Assembly (NCBI GenBank): GCA_012837465.1
Contig: DURG01000087.1
Location: 1 to 6,826, forward strand
Direction of reading: 5' to 3'
Source: Propionibacterium sp.
Lineage (GTDB): Bacteria; Actinomycetota; Actinomycetes; Propionibacteriales; Propionibacteriaceae
DNA: 6,826 bases
The notes below the pieces were generated by a model. It was given only the letters and a program-made list of their open reading frames with translations, ran no database searches and was not told the DNA's origin. Positions 5,150 to 6,826 of the stretch are shown piece by piece. Made by a program: the position numbers and the translations under genes. Position 1 is the stretch's first letter. The number at the start of each line of letters is the position of its first letter.

Positions 5150-6826
5150 TCAGTTGTCGGCCTTGCGCTCCTCCCACGCCTTCTCCATCCGGGCGTACAC
5201 CTCGTCGACCTTCTCGCGGAAGCGCTTCTCCACCTCGCGGCGGCGCACCTTCAGCGTCGGTGTCAGCAGGCCGTTGTCCATCGTGAACTCCTCGTCCAGG
5301 ACGGTGGTCTCCTTCGGCCGTTCCTGCGATGGCAGCTTCGCGGTGAGCTCGTCGACGCGGCGCTTGAGCTCCTGCGCCAACTCGCTGGACTTCATCCAGT
5401 CCTTCGCGTCCCCGCTCCAGTTGAACTTCTGCGCCAACTCCTCGACGGCCGGCAGCGACGGCTTGACCAGCAGCGTCACGAACGGGCGGTTGTCGCCCAG
5501 CAGCACCGCGTGCTCGAACAGCGGATCCGCCAGGATGAGGCCCTCGATGGGCTGCGGGGCGACGTTCTTGCCGCCCTGCGTGACGATGATGTCCTTCAGC
5601 CTGTCGGTGATGATGAGGAAGTCGTCGGTGTCGACGTAGCCGACGTCGCCGGTGTGCAGCCAGCCGTCCTTGATGACCTCGTCGGTGGCGGCCTGATCGT
5701 TCCAGTAGCCCTGCATCACGTTGGGGCCCTTGTAGAGGATCTCGCCGAACTCGCCGATCTTGACCTCGGCCCCCACCAGCACCTTGCCTGCGGTGCCTTC
5801 CTTGAAGTCGTCGGGCGCGTTGAACGACACCAGCGGCGAGGCCTCCGTCAGCCCGTAGCCCACCTGCACCGGCATGCCCACCGAGGCGAAGAATTCCTCG
5901 ATCTCCAGCCGCAGCGGCGCTCCGCCGCAGGCCAGGACGGTCTTGGGGCCGCCCATGGCGGCGCGCACGTTCTTGAGCACGAGCTTGTCGGCGATCTTCA
6001 GCTTCGCCTGCAGCGCGACGCCCGGCGTGCGGCCGGCGCGGTGCGCGTACTGGTTGTGACGGCCGACCTTCAGCGCCCAGGCGAAGATCGCACGCTTGAT
6101 CGGCGACCCCGCGGCCTTGCGGTGTGCCGTCGTGTAGACCGTCTCGAAGAGCCTGGGCACCGAGACCATCATGGTGGGCTCGGCCAGCACCATCTGCTCG
6201 GCGACGGTGCGCGCGTTCTCCACGTAGGTGTTCATCGAGCCGTGCATGAGCACGACGTAGGTCCAGGCCCGCTCCAGCGCGTGGGAGAGCGGGAGGAAGG
6301 ACAGCGAGTCGTCCTCTTCGGAGATGTCGAAGAACTCGTCGAGCGCGTCGGACTGGAGCACGAACGCCTTGTGCTGCAGCATGACGCCCTTGGGGTTGCC
6401 GGTGGTGCCGGAGGTGTAGATGATCGACGCTAGGTCGTCGCCGTCGGCCTCCGCGAACCGCTCTTCGACGGCGGGGGTGGGCTCGGCGAGGAAGTCGCCG
6501 TATGAGATCAGGTGCTCGGGCATCCCGTCGTAGGGCTTCAGAATGATGATGTGCTGGAGTTCCGGCAGGTGCTCGGACACCTCGAGGACCCGCTCCGCCT
6601 CGGACTGGTTGCCGACGAACATGACCGTCAGCCCGGAGTCGCCGGCGATGTGCCGGATCTGCTCCGGCGTGGAGGTCGCGTACAGGGGGACGGGGACGGC
6701 GCGGACGGTGCCCGCGCCGAGGTCGAACTCGGACCATTCCGGGCAGTTGCCGAGGAAGATGCCGACGCGGCCGCCGGCCTCCACGTCGAGGTTGAGCAGC
6801 CCCTGGGCCACGCGCTTGACGCGCTC
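5150..6826 (-). CDS. Long-chain fatty acid--CoA ligase (FadD/FAA1-type AMP-forming), 5' end outside the window
   Basis: 558 codons plus stop are visible and the gene is open at the right edge. It adenylates a long-chain fatty acid with ATP and transfers it to CoA, feeding beta-oxidation or lipid synthesis, at the cytoplasmic membrane face. Counting from the first complete codon in the window: RVKRVAQGL (2-10) is a typical internal start of the domain; the P-loop is YTSGTTGNPKG (137-147); LPLSHALER (178-186) is an FAA1-type block; YGLTEASPLVS (324-334) is the adenine/Mg region; HTGDVGY (391-397) and DRLKDIIV (408-415) hold the ATP-ribose aspartate and hinge; GGKNVAPQPIE (418-428) and TPTLKVRR (522-529) follow, with K526 the expected adenylation lysine. 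The GTG at 6811 is not the true start, since domain sequence continues upstream of it. The C-terminus is complete, ending KADN. Its stop is 22 nt before the reductase remnant, which would share its transcript. Exact fadD paralogue cannot be told. Confidence 0.93.
   Translation of the reverse strand, partial: ERVKRVAQGLLNLDVEAGGRVGIFLGNCPEWSEFDLGAGTVRAVPVPLYATSTPEQIRHIAGDSGLTVMFVGNQSEAERVLEVSEHLPELQHIIILKPYDGMPEHLISYGDFLAEPTPAVEERFAEADGDDLASIIYTSGTTGNPKGVMLQHKAFVLQSDALDEFFDISEEDDSLSFLPLSHALERAWTYVVLMHGSMNTYVENARTVAEQMVLAEPTMMVSVPRLFETVYTTAHRKAAGSPIKRAIFAWALKVGRHNQYAHRAGRTPGVALQAKLKIADKLVLKNVRAAMGGPKTVLACGGAPLRLEIEEFFASVGMPVQVGYGLTEASPLVSFNAPDDFKEGTAGKVLVGAEVKIGEFGEILYKGPNVMQGYWNDQAATDEVIKDGWLHTGDVGYVDTDDFLIITDRLKDIIVTQGGKNVAPQPIEGLILADPLFEHAVLLGDNRPFVTLLVKPSLPAVEELAQKFNWSGDAKDWMKSSELAQELKRRVDELTAKLPSQERPKETTVLDEEFTMDNGLLTPTLKVRRREVEKRFREKVDEVYARMEKAWEERKADN

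Noticed and set aside
4361..6433. 690-codon open frame on the plus strand opposite fadD and the reductase
   Set aside because: Serine/threonine-rich at first, then H/L/V/D/R-rich, with no recognisable domain. It crosses the end of fadD and the junction, which are clearly coding on the other strand.

Overview
High-GC bacterial DNA with the compact gene layout, codon usage and protein types of an actinobacterium. A Propionibacteriaceae-like source is a guess from general resemblance, not something the window proves. No rRNA, tRNA, CRISPR array, transposase, phage gene or insertion sequence was seen.

Layout, left to right. Bases 1-140 (minus) hold the first 46 codons of a glycoside hydrolase family 2 protein whose remainder lies outside the window. 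Just upstream of it in transcription order is a complete ilvE (148-1224, minus), the branched-chain amino acid aminotransferase. A 154-bp divergent region separates ilvE from a YihY/BrkB-type membrane protein (1379-2467, plus). Two more plus-strand genes follow: a small NTF2/SnoaL-like protein (2534-2905) and a divergent CPBP-type multi-pass membrane protein (2959-3795). These converge, across a 123-bp spacer carrying a long inverted repeat, on a minus-strand pair. The upstream member of that pair is a FadD/FAA1-type long-chain acyl-CoA synthetase (5150 to beyond 6826). The downstream member is an RclA-type flavoprotein disulfide reductase (3919-5127).

The genes do not form one pathway. ilvE serves Leu/Ile/Val metabolism, fadD activates fatty acids, and the membrane proteins are of unknown role. 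This looks like ordinary chromosome, and I see no new multi-gene system.

The main anomaly is the RclA-like gene. Homology begins exactly at the first redox cysteine, directly after the fadD stop codon. The N-terminal FAD-binding segment of about 42 residues is missing, and no in-frame start codon is found before an internal ATG that would also drop both redox cysteines. It is either a 5'-truncated pseudogene or an assembly/sequencing deletion. A second theme is translation initiation: three of the four genes whose start and upstream region can be inspected with a candidate promoter (ilvE, the NTF2-like gene, the CPBP-like gene) have a TANNNT -10 box 6-7 nt before the start codon and no Shine-Dalgarno, which predicts leaderless mRNAs. 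The BrkB gene has a strong AGGAGG site instead.
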